64,000 bases of DNA from DASTFP01 sp963744345 (GTDB lineage: Bacteria; Verrucomicrobiota; Verrucomicrobiia; Chthoniobacterales; Terrimicrobiaceae): NCBI GenBank assembly GCA_963744345.1, contig CAVUTD010000024.1:124001-188000 (forward strand), written 5' to 3'. Numbering within the stretch: position 1 is the stretch's first letter; the number at the start of each line of letters is the position of its first letter. The translations under genes were made by a program, and so were the position numbers. The notes beneath the pieces were generated by a model that saw only the letters and a program-made list of their open reading frames with translations, searched no databases and had not been told where the DNA came from. Shown piece after piece: positions 25,347 through 33,928 of this stretch.

Positions 25347-26348
25347 ATGACTCCGCACGACGGCTTTGGCAGCAAGGAGGCAGAAGGTCTCGAAGAAAAC
25401 AACCCCATCCTTCATCTCCTCGACGCCAGTGATACCGCTGTGGTGGCCGTTAATGCTGCGCTGGAGATTATTTCCTGGAACCGCGCGGCAAAGTTGATCT
25501 TTGGTTGGGAAACGACCGACATCATCGGACAGGAAATTGCGGTTCTCGCCCCTGACGCCGGCTTGGCTGAGGCGCTAGAGATTGCGTGTCATCCATCGGG
25601 AACGCACTTCGAAGTGCTCTGCCAAACCAAGCTGGGTCAAACTATTTGCGTACACGTTTGGGCATGTTCGTCGTCATCCAACGGTGGACGACAGCTTCTG
25701 ATGAGAGATGTGACCGAGTGTAAATTCCTGGAACACGCATTTCTCGATGCCGCGGAACGTGAGCAGCGCCGGATCGGACGCGAAATGCATGACTACTTGT
25801 GCCAACACATTCTGGGAGCCGCTTTTGCCGTCAAAGCCCTCGCGAGCGATCTTGATCGCGAAGGTTCGCGGCACGCCGTGAAACTCCACGACCTCGCGCG
25901 CCTGGTCAATGAAGCGGTCACTCAGGTCCGAGACATCTCACGCGGACTCCATCCCGTCGAACTCGAGTGTGCCGGACTGCCTGCCGCGCTGGAGGGGCTT
26001 GCCAGTCGGGTGAGCCGCACCGTGCCATGCGACTTTTCCTGCGAAGAGAAATCGTGGGGGGAGGCCTCGGATCCGGCGATACATGCCTACCGAATTGCTC
26101 AAGAGGCGGTGCTTCACGCGCTGGAAAAAACAGGCGCCACAAAAATTGCGATACGCCTTTCTGAAAAGGACGGATCATTTCTGCTCGAGATCACCGATGA
26201 TGGCGCCAAGGAAGGTCCGTTAACAAACGATCCAAATGATCTCGCGTCGAAAAGCCTGCAATACCGCGCCCGAGCGATTCATGGGGAGCTATGCGCCAAC
26301 TTTCATGATGGAACGCACATCAGTTGCACGTTCCCTCACGCGGCATGA
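25347..26348 (+). CDS. NarL-type sensor histidine kinase with PAS domain and degenerate ATP-binding site
   Basis: This 333-residue cytoplasmic kinase has a PAS-like sensor domain (about 20-125; LDASDTAVVAVNAAL), a HisKA_3 dimerisation domain with the phospho-acceptor H148 (GREMHDYLCQ), and a C-terminal HATPase-like domain. In the latter the N-box Asn is replaced by His (QEAVLHALEK, H257), and the later Gly-rich loop is weak (QYRARAIHGEL). The start is the ATG at 25347. It overlaps the response regulator by 4 bases, so the two form a pair. Reduced kinase activity or phosphatase dominance is possible. Confidence 0.78.
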   Translation: MTPHDGFGSKEAEGLEENNPILHLLDASDTAVVAVNAALEIISWNRAAKLIFGWETTDIIGQEIAVLAPDAGLAEALEIACHPSGTHFEVLCQTKLGQTICVHVWACSSSSNGGRQLLMRDVTECKFLEHAFLDAAEREQRRIGREMHDYLCQHILGAAFAVKALASDLDREGSRHAVKLHDLARLVNEAVTQVRDISRGLHPVELECAGLPAALEGLASRVSRTVPCDFSCEEKSWGEASDPAIHAYRIAQEAVLHALEKTGATKIAIRLSEKDGSFLLEITDDGAKEGPLTNDPNDLASKSLQYRARAIHGELCANFHDGTHISCTFPHAA

Positions 26349-27043
26349 ATTCCAATGAAGTACGAGGTGAGGGAGACAGCGACTCCGAGCAGCTAAAAAG
26401 ACGCGTTCTCATCGTTGATGATCACCCTGTTTTCCGCTATGGCATTGCTGCGCTGATCAATGCCGAATCCGATCTGGCTGTGTGCGGGGAAGCCTCTTCC
26501 TCGGCTTCTGCTCTTGACGCGATGAGGAACTTCAAGCCGGACGTCGCTCTTCTCGACATCTCGCTGCCGGGCACAAATGGCATCGAGTTGATCAAACTGA
26601 TGAAGTCTGAACAGCCCCATCTCCCGATCCTCATGCTTTCGATGCATGATGAATCACTCTATGCGCTTCGCGCCCTCCGCGCCGGCGCTCTCGGTTATGT
26701 CATGAAGGCGGAGGCCCTGACCCATGTTCTCGCGGCCCTTCGCAAAGTGCTCAAGGGCGAACTTTACGTTAGCCCCGAATTTAGTGAGCGTCTTATCTTC
26801 CAGGCAGTTCAATCCGTGGAGGGCGGAATGGGATCTCCCGTGGACAAGCTTTCCGACAGGGAGCTCGAAGTCCTGGAATTGCTCGGGCGCGGCTTGGGCA
26901 CCAAGGGCATTGCCTCTGAACTCCATCTCAGCGTGAAGACGATCGAAACCCACCGCGCCCACATCAAGGAGAAGCTCGGTTTCAAGGACGCGAGCGAAAT
27001 GGTTCGTTTCGCGATCGATTGGGTGGCGCAGGAAAAAGGATAA
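26345..27043 (+). CDS. NarL/LuxR-family response regulator
   Basis: This 232-residue regulator has a receiver domain with Asp71 in ALLDISLPGTNGI and VDDHPVFRYG, followed by a LuxR-type helix-turn-helix (LSDRELEVLELLGRGL, LHLSVKTIETHRAHIKEKL). It starts at the ATG that overlaps the kinase stop (ATGA), so it is translationally coupled to the kinase. It should bind DNA as a dimer once phosphorylated. Target genes are not known. Confidence 0.9.
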   Translation: MNSNEVRGEGDSDSEQLKRRVLIVDDHPVFRYGIAALINAESDLAVCGEASSSASALDAMRNFKPDVALLDISLPGTNGIELIKLMKSEQPHLPILMLSMHDESLYALRALRAGALGYVMKAEALTHVLAALRKVLKGELYVSPEFSERLIFQAVQSVEGGMGSPVDKLSDRELEVLELLGRGLGTKGIASELHLSVKTIETHRAHIKEKLGFKDASEMVRFAIDWVAQEKG

Positions 27044-27059
27044 GGAACGCTGAGCGCGT

Positions 27060-27611
27060 TCACTGCTTGGTTTCGTAGAAGTTAGGCACCAGGTCGGTGA
27101 GACTTCTAATGCTTCCATCCGGCATCAAGAGGAGCGGGCCGTTCCCGTGAATATTGCTCACCTCGATCAGCCAGGGTTGTTTCGCCCAGCGATAAGGAGT
27201 CGTGGGCCTCGCATCGAAGCGCGTCGGAGTGTAGTGAATCTCTAATTTGCTCCCTTGCGAGTCGTAAACTGCAAATTTTTTCAAAAGGGGACATTTCCAG
27301 ACTTCGCGTGACTGCGTGTAGGGTTCCATCGTCTTTAGCCACCAATCCTGATATTGCTGTGAGTAGGCAGCTATGAAAATCAGGCTGCTGCGGCCAATGT
27401 CCATGATCTTGAATGTATGCGGCGAAGCTGACATGCAGGCTTCTCAGGTTTGCAAAGCATTTGCCCTTCGAGACGGTGGCGCTGACTTTCGAATATCCCT
27501 GAATAGCCAAGCCTGCCAAGATCGCAATGATGGCGATGCAACAAGAAGTTCGGTCAGCGTGAAAGCAGAGAGACAAGACGTTTGAGCGCTGAAAGAGACA
27601 GTCCGCCGCAA
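27060..27611 (-). pseudogene. Prepilin-type pseudopilin, broken by two frameshifts
   Basis: From a TTG start at 27611 the sequence reads (M)RRTVSFSAQT, then the prepilin motif SAFTLTELLVA; after a one-base loss near 27540 it continues IAIIAILAGLAIQGYS. A second break near 27387 (four Ts where three are expected) leads to FIAAYSQQYQDWW and the C-terminal part with CPLLKKF and RQPWLIEVSN-like text (here AKQPWLIEVSN). Repairing two single bases gives a normal class of short type-II-secretion-like pseudopilin with a conserved C-terminal region, common in Verrucomicrobia. It is convergent with the response-regulator gene. Confidence 0.7.
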
Positions 27612-27704
27612 CTCTTTGGATCAAGCCACCGAAACGAGAAGAAGGATGGAACGCTCGCTACAGCCAAAGCTCGAAAGCACTTCGCACGCCCGTTACGGCT
27701 AACC

Positions 27705-28490
27705 TTATTGAGTTGTCCCGTTAGTCGTCGTGCCGGTAGTCAGTGCCAGTAGTGTCGTACCAGTAGTTGTTCCGTTGGTTATCGCCGAAGAGGCGGCGGG
27801 GTAGGCCGAAGCAGTCGGAGTGGGAGGGCGGTAGGCGTTGTAGAGACGCGCGTTCCGTTAAACCTGAAACGCGTCTTGGCAATGCCGGCATGGTGCTATC
27901 AATCTCGAAAGCTGCTTGGGGTTAGTCAGCAGGAGTGAGTAGTGGTGGTGTCGACAGTGCCGCTTTCAATGACAGCGGTTTCATAGGTTCAGTTGATAAA
28001 GACGAGTTGATCCGTTCGCGTGGGGCGTTCCCTCCAGCGAGCCCTTACCCTCAAAAACAGCCAATGGGGAGTTCACTTGAAAGGAGCCATTAAATTCTCC
28101 AGACGCTGTGTTGCCAGGGATGACGAACGCGGAAGGCAGCGTCAGCGCTTCCACCCCTTTCGAGCGATAACGAGGTCACTCCTCCATTAAGGACACCAGC
28201 GATCTTCCCACGCGAAATCGCCGCCGTAACGCTGCCTTGGAAAATGTTCCCGTCGACAAAGAACACCCAGCTGTTAAGCGTTGCCGTCTGACCTGATGTT
28301 TGGATCCCATCACTGAATCACAAATGAGAACACGCCCGTCAGGTTTGTTCCTGATGCGATCGCCTGATAATTTCCATCCGTGCCGCTCTGCAAGCGGAGA
28401 ATCGTTCGTAAACGGCGGGGGACCGGCAAAGCCGGCACGCGCAAGATTAACCGAAGCGAACAAGATCAGCAGGCAGAAGACAGCTTTCAT
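27705..28490 (-). pseudogene. Secreted Gly/Thr-rich protein, several reading-frame breaks
   Basis: A signal peptide (MKAVFCLLILFASVNLARA) leads to GFAGPPPFTNDSPL. The same text then continues in shifted frames: SGTDGNYQAIASGTNLTG, then NSWVFFVDGNIFQGS, GEFNGSFQVNSPLAVFEG, TYETAVIESGTVDTT, and finally AYRPPTPTASAYPAA with a Thr-rich end (GTTTNGTTQ). At least four frame changes or stops separate these, so as read it cannot be translated. I do not recognise the family. It is more decayed than the other broken genes here. Confidence 0.6.
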
Positions 28491-28592
28491 CTTGTGAAAC
28501 TCCAATAGGTAACCTTCCCTGGCTTGGCAAGGAGAAAGTAACGGTTCCACGGACCAAGGGGTTTCGCGGGTATGACGCGAGCGACGGTCCAG

Positions 28593-28832
28593 CTAGGAGT
28601 CCTGCTCTTCCAGCCAGGCGAGCGCCTTGACGTAGCTTTGACGGTTAAGATAATGGCGCAATTCGGGATCGCATTGGGCAGGCAGCTGTGCAATGGCGGC
28701 ATCCAGTCGCGAGGCTGCTGACTTGAGTTGATCAAGATGACCTTGAGGGTCGCGAGCGCGGAGGTCATGATCGCTGACAATACTTAGCCGCTCACGCAAG
28801 GCGTCGGTTAATTCCGAGAAATCCGCGCTCAT
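28593..28832 (-). CDS. Small conserved-type hypothetical protein
   Basis: This 79-residue, mostly helical and acidic protein (MSADFSELTDALRERLSI) ends in a hydrophilic WLEEQDS. I cannot assign a family. Its ATG start overlaps the stop of the membrane protein upstream by 4 bases (28829-28832), which makes it a genuine member of the FloA-NfeD operon. Confidence 0.55.
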   Translation of the reverse strand: MSADFSELTDALRERLSIVSDHDLRARDPQGHLDQLKSAASRLDAAIAQLPAQCDPELRHYLNRQSYVKALAWLEEQDS

Positions 28833-29374
28833 TTGAAGAACTCTCTCTCTCCGGTGCGCAGGGTTTTCGGCGGTCCAAGGATTTCGGAAAGCACCACGGC
28901 ATCGCGTAACCCTCCGCTTGAACTTAGGAGCTCCTGAATGCGAGAGTCCTTCAATTCGGCACCTCTGGCCGGGCTTAAAGGCTTGCTGGTTCTGTGGGGA
29001 AATTCGAACCGATATCCTTCATGCGTAGGGGCGACATGCAAAGGAGCGGCGGGAATGAGATGAGTGACCGGCCTTGCCGGAGCAGGAGCCTTTGGCAGTG
29101 ACGGCGGAAGCGGCGGTGGAACTGTTTGTTCCACCCGCTTCGGAGGAGCGGGAGGAACTGCTTCTTCCGGCAGACCCAAAGCTTCGCGGAACCGGCGCAG
29201 GTTCCTTTCCGATTGAGATGCGGTCGGCGGAGATTGCCCGCCGCGCAGACTCTCTTCGCTCCTGCCCGCGTCCTTCTCCAGTTTTCGGGTTTTTCGGAGC
29301 TCCGACGACTTCTTAACCAGCCAATTGATTAAGCTGATCAAAGCGATCAGCAGGAGAATGACGAGTTGTTCCAT
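28829..29374 (-). CDS. Membrane-anchored Pro-rich protein downstream of FloA
   Basis: This 181-residue protein has a single N-terminal transmembrane helix (VILLLIALISLINWLV, residues 4-20) followed by a basic coil (ELRKTRKLEK), a proline-rich linker (VPPAPPKRVEQTVPPPLPPS, about 74-95) and a polar C-terminus. I know no family. It sits in the FloA-NfeD operon and might be an adaptor for the membrane microdomain. Confidence 0.55.
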   Translation of the reverse strand: MEQLVILLLIALISLINWLVKKSSELRKTRKLEKDAGRSEESLRGGQSPPTASQSERNLRRFREALGLPEEAVPPAPPKRVEQTVPPPLPPSLPKAPAPARPVTHLIPAAPLHVAPTHEGYRFEFPHRTSKPLSPARGAELKDSRIQELLSSSGGLRDAVVLSEILGPPKTLRTGEREFFK

Positions 29375-29397
29375 CTAAACAGTGAGCTTGCGGGCGA

Positions 29398-30426
29398 TCA
29401 ATGGCTTTGCCCCGGCTTCTCGGTCCCGGCAATAGCCTCTCGCATGCCTGTATCTGACTGAATGTTTTTCATCCTAAGATAATCCATGATGCCGAGATTG
29501 CCGCCGCGAAAAGCTTCAGCCATGGCCTGCGGCACCTGCGCTTCGGCTTCGACGACTTTCGCGCGCATCTCCTGCGTGCGAGCCTTCATCTCCTGCTCGC
29601 TGGCTACGGCGGCCGCGCGCCGCATCTCCGCCTTGGCCTGAGCCACAACTTTGTCTGCCTCGGCTTGCTCAGCCTGAAGTTTCGCCCCGACGTTGTCGCC
29701 AATGTCAACGTCGGCAATGTCTACCGAGAGAATCTCGAATGCGGTGCCGCTATCGAGGCCTTTTTGAAGCACCACTTTCGAGATGCGGTCCGGGTTCTCG
29801 AGAACGTCCTTGTAGGAAACCGCGGAACCGATCGACGTCACGATCCCCTCGCCCACCCGCGCGATGATGGTTTCTTCCGTGGCGCCGCCGACGAAGCGAT
29901 CGAGGTTCGAGCGCACGGTCACGCGGGCGCGCACCTTCACTCCGATGCCGTCGCGGGCGACCGCATCGATCGTAACTCTTCCGCCAGACTGCTGGGGATT
30001 TGGGCAATCGATGACCTTCGGGTTGATGCTCGTGCGCACAGCTTCCAGCACGGTTTTGCTGGTGCCTTTAATGGCGAGATCGATCGCGCAGGCACGATTG
30101 AAATCGAGCGTGATGCCTGCTTTGTCTGCGGCAATGAGCGCCAACACGACATGAGTGACGTTGCCGCCAGATAGAAAATGAGCCTCCAAGGAATCGGTAT
30201 CCAGCGGCAGTCCAGCCTTTACGGCCGTGATACGGCTGTCAACGATGAGTCCGACAGGAACACGGCGCAGGCGCATGCCGATAAGCTTGGCGAATGGCAC
30301 CGGGGCATCCGCGATTTTCGCACGCAGCCAGACGCCGAAGAAATTTGCCATTATCAGCACCAGAACCACGCCGATGACGGCGGCGATTCCTACTAGGATG
30401 AGCGCGAACAGGTTCATAGTGTCCAT
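29398..30426 (-). CDS. floA: FloA flotillin-like membrane protein (YqfA)
   Basis: This protein of about 343 residues has an N-terminal membrane hairpin (NLFALILVGIAAVIGVVLVLI), the FloA-type conserved core (LRRVPVGLIVDSRITAVKAGL, IDAVARDGIGVKVRARVTVRSNLDRFVGGA, VVLQKGLDSGTAFEILSVDIADVDIGDNVGA) and an Ala/Glu/Lys-rich coiled coil after about residue 245. FloA organises membrane microdomains and is often next to an NfeD-like protein, as here. Two other ATGs (30441 and 30417) are possible starts; 30426 is a compromise. Confidence 0.88.
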   Translation of the reverse strand: MDTMNLFALILVGIAAVIGVVLVLIMANFFGVWLRAKIADAPVPFAKLIGMRLRRVPVGLIVDSRITAVKAGLPLDTDSLEAHFLSGGNVTHVVLALIAADKAGITLDFNRACAIDLAIKGTSKTVLEAVRTSINPKVIDCPNPQQSGGRVTIDAVARDGIGVKVRARVTVRSNLDRFVGGATEETIIARVGEGIVTSIGSAVSYKDVLENPDRISKVVLQKGLDSGTAFEILSVDIADVDIGDNVGAKLQAEQAEADKVVAQAKAEMRRAAAVASEQEMKARTQEMRAKVVEAEAQVPQAMAEAFRGGNLGIMDYLRMKNIQSDTGMREAIAGTEKPGQSH

Positions 30427-30466
30427 TTGATTTGGCGGCAAAGCTTATGCATTAGCGTCAATCGGG

Positions 30467-30943
30467 CTACACCTTTTTTCGAACAACGATCCTGAGGCCC
30501 TCTTGGCGAACCACAACGATCGGCTCATCGGGGGCAATGAAATCGCTCTCCGCAACGACGTCTACCTTTCTCCCGCCGATGGATGCCGAACCCGCCGGGC
30601 GCAGCGGGGTGAGTGCACGTCCCTGCGCTCCCAGCAATTCGGAGGGAGAAGAGCGCTCTCCAACACCGCTTGAATGACTTTTTTGCAGCATGATTCTCTT
30701 GCCGATCGCGGTGTGCGGAAACGCATTCAACCAACCGATGAAACCGCCAATCGTCAGCACACAAACCCCGGCAAACACCAGTGCGGCAGTGAGAGCGTCA
30801 TAATACACGAACGCCACGACCACTGCGCCGGTGAGGCACAATCCTCCGAGTAATCCCAGCACCATGCCCGGCACGAACACTTCCGCAGCGAGCATCAGAA
30901 AGCCAACAATGATGAGAACGACGATCGCTTCAAACGGGGACAT
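30467..30943 (-). CDS. NfeD-like membrane protein, short form
   Basis: This 158-residue protein has about three to four N-terminal transmembrane segments (MSPFEAIVVLIIVGFLMLAA, then AEVFVPGMVLGLLGGLCLTG and TAALVFAGVCVLTIGGFIGW) and a C-terminal OB-fold-like beta domain (GAQGRALTPLRPAGSASIGG, DVVAESDFIAPDEPIVVVR). The OB-fold end is the NfeD hallmark. It lies directly upstream of floA, the usual pairing. The protease domain of long NfeD proteins is absent. Confidence 0.85.
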   Translation of the reverse strand: MSPFEAIVVLIIVGFLMLAAEVFVPGMVLGLLGGLCLTGAVVVAFVYYDALTAALVFAGVCVLTIGGFIGWLNAFPHTAIGKRIMLQKSHSSGVGERSSPSELLGAQGRALTPLRPAGSASIGGRKVDVVAESDFIAPDEPIVVVRQEGLRIVVRKKV

Positions 30944-30980
30944 GGATCGTTAACCGTATGCTCCCTTGGGCCATGAACCT

Positions 30981-31709
30981 CTATTCATCGTCCTCATCTG
31001 TTGGTCCGATCGTCCTTTCGCCGGTCAGGAATTCCTGAACCCTTCCGACGGTTCGAAGGGTCTTGTCCTTCACCGCGGTTCCAACGTTCTCGAGAGTTCC
31101 GCCTACCCGGCCGATAAAACCTCCGATCTGCCTGCCCGTTGAGGAGTCGCTGAATTGTTCCTGGCGTTCAGTCGGCGGAGGTGCCGTCGGTTGCAACGGC
31201 ATCAGGACGGACCCATTTTCAGCGGAAATTTGAGTCACGCCCACATTCAACCCCATGTTGTTGTAAAGCCTGAGAACCCACATCGGAACGCCGCCTGCAG
31301 TATCTGCCCGCAAGCTGTAGTCCACCCAACTGAAGCTGATTTTCTTGGCGATGGCTTGCTTATTGGCAATTTCAAAGGCACGATCCGAATCAAGGTTCAA
31401 ACGCGCAAGAGCAATCGTCGGCTCGTTGCCCACACCCGCATATTCCTTGAGCGGGGTGCGCTGAGAAACAACGACGTCGCCCGAAGCAACAATCTCTCGA
31501 ATTCCTCCCCTCGCGGTCGAGTCTCTGAAAACAACCTTCCACTCCTGCGGTTGAGGCTCCCCGCGTTCACCTGCAACCTCCATTAAGCTCGCAGATCGAT
31601 CCGTGTCTTTCTGAGCAGCCTTCAGAGCCAAATAGGCCGTTCCGCCATCGGCTTTCACCGAGACGACAAAGAACCAGACACTGATGACGAACGCTACAGA
31701 TCTTACCAT
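30981..31709 (-). CDS. Secreted hypothetical protein at the head of the FloA/NfeD locus
   Basis: This 242-residue protein has an N-terminal signal sequence (MVRSVAFVISVWFFVVSVKA), then a mixed alpha/beta region (WKVVFRDSTARGGIREIVAS; PMWVLRLYNN) and a C-terminal stretch with Gly residues and an amphipathic helix (GGFIGRVGGTLENVGTAV), ending acidic (PTDEDDE). The start at 31709 is the ATG before the signal peptide. It probably starts the operon with nfeD and floA (37-bp spacing). I do not recognise the family. Confidence 0.55.
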   Translation of the reverse strand: MVRSVAFVISVWFFVVSVKADGGTAYLALKAAQKDTDRSASLMEVAGERGEPQPQEWKVVFRDSTARGGIREIVASGDVVVSQRTPLKEYAGVGNEPTIALARLNLDSDRAFEIANKQAIAKKISFSWVDYSLRADTAGGVPMWVLRLYNNMGLNVGVTQISAENGSVLMPLQPTAPPPTERQEQFSDSSTGRQIGGFIGRVGGTLENVGTAVKDKTLRTVGRVQEFLTGERTIGPTDEDDE

Positions 31710-31797
31710 TGCGGCAAAAACATTCACGCACAACGGGCGACTTTTCCACGCAAAAATCCGGCTGGAGTTAAGCGTGCCACGATGCGAAAGGTATCGT

Positions 31798-33078
31798 ATG
31801 CCGGCAGCGGAAGTTGAATCGCTTCGCAAATCCCTCAGCATTTACAAAGGACTGGTCGAAGTCAGCGGCCTTATCAACTCGATTACGGACTATGATGAGC
31901 TTCTGCGGGCAATCCTCGACGTCGCGCGGCGTGTTATTCTCGCCGAAGCGGCCTCGCTCTTCTTCGTAAACAAGGAAACCGGAGCCCTCGAGCTCGCCAT
32001 CACGTCGTCGGGCCAGGGACAGTTCATCGAACCACGCATTTCCGTTCCGCGCGGCAAAGGAATCGCGGGATGGGTTCTCGCTCACGCGCAGAGCATTCTG
32101 ATCCCCAATGCCTACGCGGATGCTCGTTTCTACAAGGAAGCCGATCTACAGACAGGTTTTCAGACGCGGTCAATCTTATGCGCTCCCCTTAAACACGAAG
32201 GCGAAATCATAGGCGTGCTTCAGATACTCAACCCACGCGACCGCGATAGCTTCGACGAACAAGATTTTGAAGGATTCACCGCTTATGCCAATCTCACCGC
32301 CACCGCCATTGGGAAGCTGCGGGCGCTTGAACGCATGCGGGCGCAGGAGCGCGTCGAGCGGGATCTCGCCATCGCGAGCGACATCCAGCAAGAAATCCTC
32401 GCGCGCGCGATCCCTGCCCGCACGCCGGGAGCTCTGTTCGCAGCCCACAATCAGGCAGCGTCTAATGTCGGAGGAGATTTCTATAATGTCTTTGTGCGCA
32501 GTCCCTACGAAACCTACTTCGCGGTGGGCGACGTCTCCGGCAAAGGCATTTCCGCTTCTCTTCTGATGGCGCAGACTCTGAGCGCGATGCAATTCGTCTT
32601 TGCCATGACGACCAGCCCTGCGGATGCGCTTGTCCGATTGAACTCGACGCTAAGCGACCGCATCATCCGCGGCATGTTCGTGACGACGATCGTGGGCCGC
32701 GTTATCCCTTCGGCTAATCGAATCGAATTGGCCAGCGCTGGTCATTGCAAGCCGGTAATGCTCCGGGCCGATGGTTCTGCTTTCGAGATCGAGACGGACG
32801 GCTCACTCCCTCTCGGCATTTTGCGCAAGGTTTCATACCGTCAAGGCAAGATCGATCTGCAAGCCGGGGACTTTTTCATCTGCTACACGGACGGGCTTTC
32901 AGAGTCGAGAAATTCGACCGATGAAGTTTTCGAGAGGAAGATCATCTCCTGTCTCGCGGGGCAGAAGTTTGAGACCCCCAAGCTGATCGTCGACCGCTTG
33001 ATTGATTGCGAAAAGACCCATCGTGGCGCACGTCGACAAGACGATGATCTTACCCTGCTGGTAGGAGGTTTGGCGTGA
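31798..33078 (+). CDS. GAF-SpoIIE serine phosphatase (PP2C-type)
   Basis: This 426-residue protein has a coiled N-terminus (LRKSLSIYKG...), a GAF domain (about residues 20-175; FFVNKETGALELAI, PLKHEGEIIGVLQILNP) and a C-terminal SpoIIE-type phosphatase domain (from about 200; SDIQQEILARAIP, VGGDFYNVF, AVGDVSGKGISASLLMAQTL, DLTLLVGG). It would dephosphorylate an anti-sigma antagonist. The start at 31798 follows a weak AAAGG. It overlaps the kinase gene (GTGA), forming a partner-switch module. Confidence 0.88.
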   Translation: MPAAEVESLRKSLSIYKGLVEVSGLINSITDYDELLRAILDVARRVILAEAASLFFVNKETGALELAITSSGQGQFIEPRISVPRGKGIAGWVLAHAQSILIPNAYADARFYKEADLQTGFQTRSILCAPLKHEGEIIGVLQILNPRDRDSFDEQDFEGFTAYANLTATAIGKLRALERMRAQERVERDLAIASDIQQEILARAIPARTPGALFAAHNQAASNVGGDFYNVFVRSPYETYFAVGDVSGKGISASLLMAQTLSAMQFVFAMTTSPADALVRLNSTLSDRIIRGMFVTTIVGRVIPSANRIELASAGHCKPVMLRADGSAFEIETDGSLPLGILRKVSYRQGKIDLQAGDFFICYTDGLSESRNSTDEVFERKIISCLAGQKFETPKLIVDRLIDCEKTHRGARRQDDDLTLLVGGLA

Positions 33079-33497
33079 AGCGCAAATTTACGTTCACCAG
33101 CGAAGCTTGCCGGTTGGCGGATGTGCGCCACTGCGTGCGCTCCTTTCTCAAAAAGTGCGCGTTTGATGAATGCGCCACCGAGCTTCTCGTCCTGGGATTG
33201 GATGAAGCTTGCACCAACATTATCCGTCACGCCTATGACGACGATGGTAAACCGGTGCGCCTGGAAATGGAACGCTTGCACGACCGCGTGCGCTTTACCC
33301 TGCGAGACTACGGACGTTCGTGCAACCCAGAGTGCATCCGCAGCCGCAACCTGGAAGATTTCCGGCCGGGTGGAGTGGGGGTCCATATCATTCGAAAAGT
33401 CTTCGATTACGTGAATTACGAACCCTGTCGGCGAGGAACAAGACTTGTGCTGGAAAAGAATCTCGCGGAAAAGCCCGGAGTCCTTTCGGCAAGCTAA
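33075..33497 (+). CDS. RsbW/SpoIIAB-like serine kinase (HATPase_c_2, anti-sigma type)
   Basis: This 140-residue GHKL-fold protein has GLDEACTNIIRHAY (N-box) and LRDYGRSCN; the later part carries the FRPGGVGVHIIRKVFDYV glycine-rich region. It is the kinase partner of the upstream phosphatase; the GTG start overlaps the phosphatase stop. The window has no sigma factor and no STAS antagonist gene, so the target of the switch is elsewhere. Confidence 0.85.
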   Translation: MKRKFTFTSEACRLADVRHCVRSFLKKCAFDECATELLVLGLDEACTNIIRHAYDDDGKPVRLEMERLHDRVRFTLRDYGRSCNPECIRSRNLEDFRPGGVGVHIIRKVFDYVNYEPCRRGTRLVLEKNLAEKPGVLSAS

Positions 33498-33513
33498 ACG
33501 TTCTCTCGAAGGG

Positions 33514-33828
33514 CTAAGCCTCGCGAGATGTCTCGTGCTTTTCGGGAAAATGATCGTCGCAGTGGATCTCGAAGATTTCCACGGAGTCGTCGGTTTCGAA
33601 AAAGAGGGATCCTGCATCCCGCTCGAGTTTGACGAAAGATTTGGCCTCTCCCTCACCGGATCCGACGGAATCAGCTTGTGCCTGTAGAATTTGCGACAGC
33701 AACCGAAAACCAGCCGGATTTCCCGAGATATAGATGGCCCGTTTTCCAGAGTTCGTCTTGCCGGTCAGGACCCTTAGCGCCCCGCGCAGGTTCTGATTCT
33801 CCTGTAGAATTTCCTTCACAGTTTTCAT
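33514..33828 (-). CDS. Hypothetical protein, unrecognised
   Basis: This 104-residue soluble protein (MKTVKEILQENQNLRGALRV) with an acidic C-terminus has a moderate beta content in the centre (RAIYISGNPAGF; SLFFETDDSVEIFEIHCDD). It faces the kinase gene convergently. No family is evident to me. The coding potential is plausible, but the only support is an open frame with a good start. Confidence 0.45.
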   Translation of the reverse strand: MKTVKEILQENQNLRGALRVLTGKTNSGKRAIYISGNPAGFRLLSQILQAQADSVGSGEGEAKSFVKLERDAGSLFFETDDSVEIFEIHCDDHFPEKHETSREA

Positions 33829-33928
33829 GGCACACTCAAGTCCCCCTTTTCTCCCGAATAACTCGAGAGGCGTAATCGGAAAAGATTATTTTTGGGTTTC
33901 TCCGGGCGCAAGGCGCGCAGAAGCGCTA

